Assembly: GCA_021804505.1 (NCBI GenBank)
Contig: JAJZHL010000071.1
Span: 1 to 5,613 of the forward strand
Reading direction: 5' to 3'
From: Pseudomonadota bacterium
GTDB taxonomy: Bacteria > Pseudomonadota > Alphaproteobacteria > Rickettsiales > Rickettsiaceae
DNA: 5,613 bases
The notes under the pieces are model-generated. The model did not search any database, was not told where the DNA came from, and worked only from the letters and a program-made list of their open reading frames with translations. A program made the position numbers and the translations under genes. Positions within the stretch are counted from its first letter, which is position 1. Every line of letters starts with the position of its first letter. Positions 5,351 to 5,613 of the stretch are shown piece by piece.

Positions 5351-5613
5351 TATTCAATTCTAACTAGAGAGCAAATCTATCAAATACGGTCACCACGCCA
5401 CTTTGTGGCGCGCGATGACAGACGTCATTTCAAGACAGCATCGCTTGCCGAAGTACAATTCCGACATCGCTAGATCACGCCCTAGCCAGAACAACAAGAG
5501 CCTAATTGTCAGCAATTATAATAGCTGAATACCTACTATATTAGTATAACATTAAATAACTGTTGCAAAATGCGTATTTTTCATGTAGAAAGCCTACCGA
5601 GATTATTCACGAG
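5351..5613. other. Gene-free tail after pdhB with palindromes and promoter-like AT stretch
   Basis: No supported coding sequence in 263 bases. Bases about 5389-5490 are richer in G/C than the surroundings and hold the GTCA...TGAC element, a nearby GTCAT (5424-5428), a 7-base direct repeat CATCGCT (5439-5445 and 5465-5471) and a weak hairpin GCTAG/CTAGC (5469-5473 with 5482-5486). From about 5505 the sequence is AT-rich, with TATAAT at 5517-5522 but no good -35 at the right distance. A promoter for a gene beyond the window is possible but not shown. Confidence 0.5.
5389..5419. repeat. Short palindromic element downstream of pdhB (GTCA...TGAC)
   Basis: GTCA (5389-5392) and TGAC (5416-5419) bound a 6-bp hairpin CGCCAC/GTGGCG (5396-5401 with 5405-5410, loop TTT). 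The ends recall the two elements upstream of the BON gene, but this one has a single hairpin and different internal sequence. It begins 38 bases after the pdhB stop and could act as a transcript 3' end. No T-run follows, so I do not call it an intrinsic terminator. Confidence 0.5.

Noticed and set aside
5570..5613. ATG at 5570 opening a frame that runs off the window end (MRIFHVESLPRLF...)
   Set aside because: Only 14 complete codons are visible, with no ribosome binding site or motif. It could be the start of a next gene, but that cannot be supported.

Overview
The window is AT-rich and all its genes lie on the + strand. It reads as chromosome from an alphaproteobacterial intracellular symbiont or pathogen, most likely order Rickettsiales and probably Rickettsiaceae. 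The grounds are Rickettsia-type PdhA and PdhB (PdhB has no fused lipoyl domain), intergenic palindromic elements with GTCAT...ATGAC ends, weak Shine-Dalgarno sites, and an effector-like polyproline protein. The taxonomic call is inference; no rRNA or other marker gene is present.

Layout: (1) 1-267, the C-terminal half of dUTPase (dut), cut by the window edge. (2) 405-1724, a 439-residue low-complexity protein of unrecognised family, with its own promoter-like sequence and the only strong ribosome binding site seen. It has two ten-proline tracts, short actin-binding-like motifs and a charged helical segment. (3) 1725-2079, a 355-base gene-free stretch holding a 12-bp hairpin, a near-consensus promoter (1805-1832) and two 'double hairpin' palindromic elements. 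(4) 2080-5350, four tightly packed genes: a dual BON-domain lipoprotein, an RlpA-type lipoprotein, pdhA and pdhB. (5) 5351-5613, a gene-free tail with another GTCA...TGAC element.

Genes 3-6 look like one transcription unit: a 17-base overlap, then gaps of 15 and 3 bases. It combines two envelope lipoproteins (outer-membrane homeostasis and peptidoglycan/septum processing) with the two E1 subunits of pyruvate dehydrogenase, which turns pyruvate into acetyl groups for E2. E2 and E3 are not in the window. The promoter at 1805-1832 would give a leader of about 240 bases containing four stable hairpins.

The main point of interest is the 405-1724 protein. After its first proline tract come a segment like the Ena/VASP G-actin-binding (GAB) motif, then one like the Ena/VASP F-actin-binding (FAB) motif, then a predicted coiled coil. 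That is the order found in eukaryotic Ena/VASP proteins. It has no visible similarity to what I recall of Rickettsia RickA, so it may be an undescribed actin-directed effector. This rests on short motifs and is a hypothesis.
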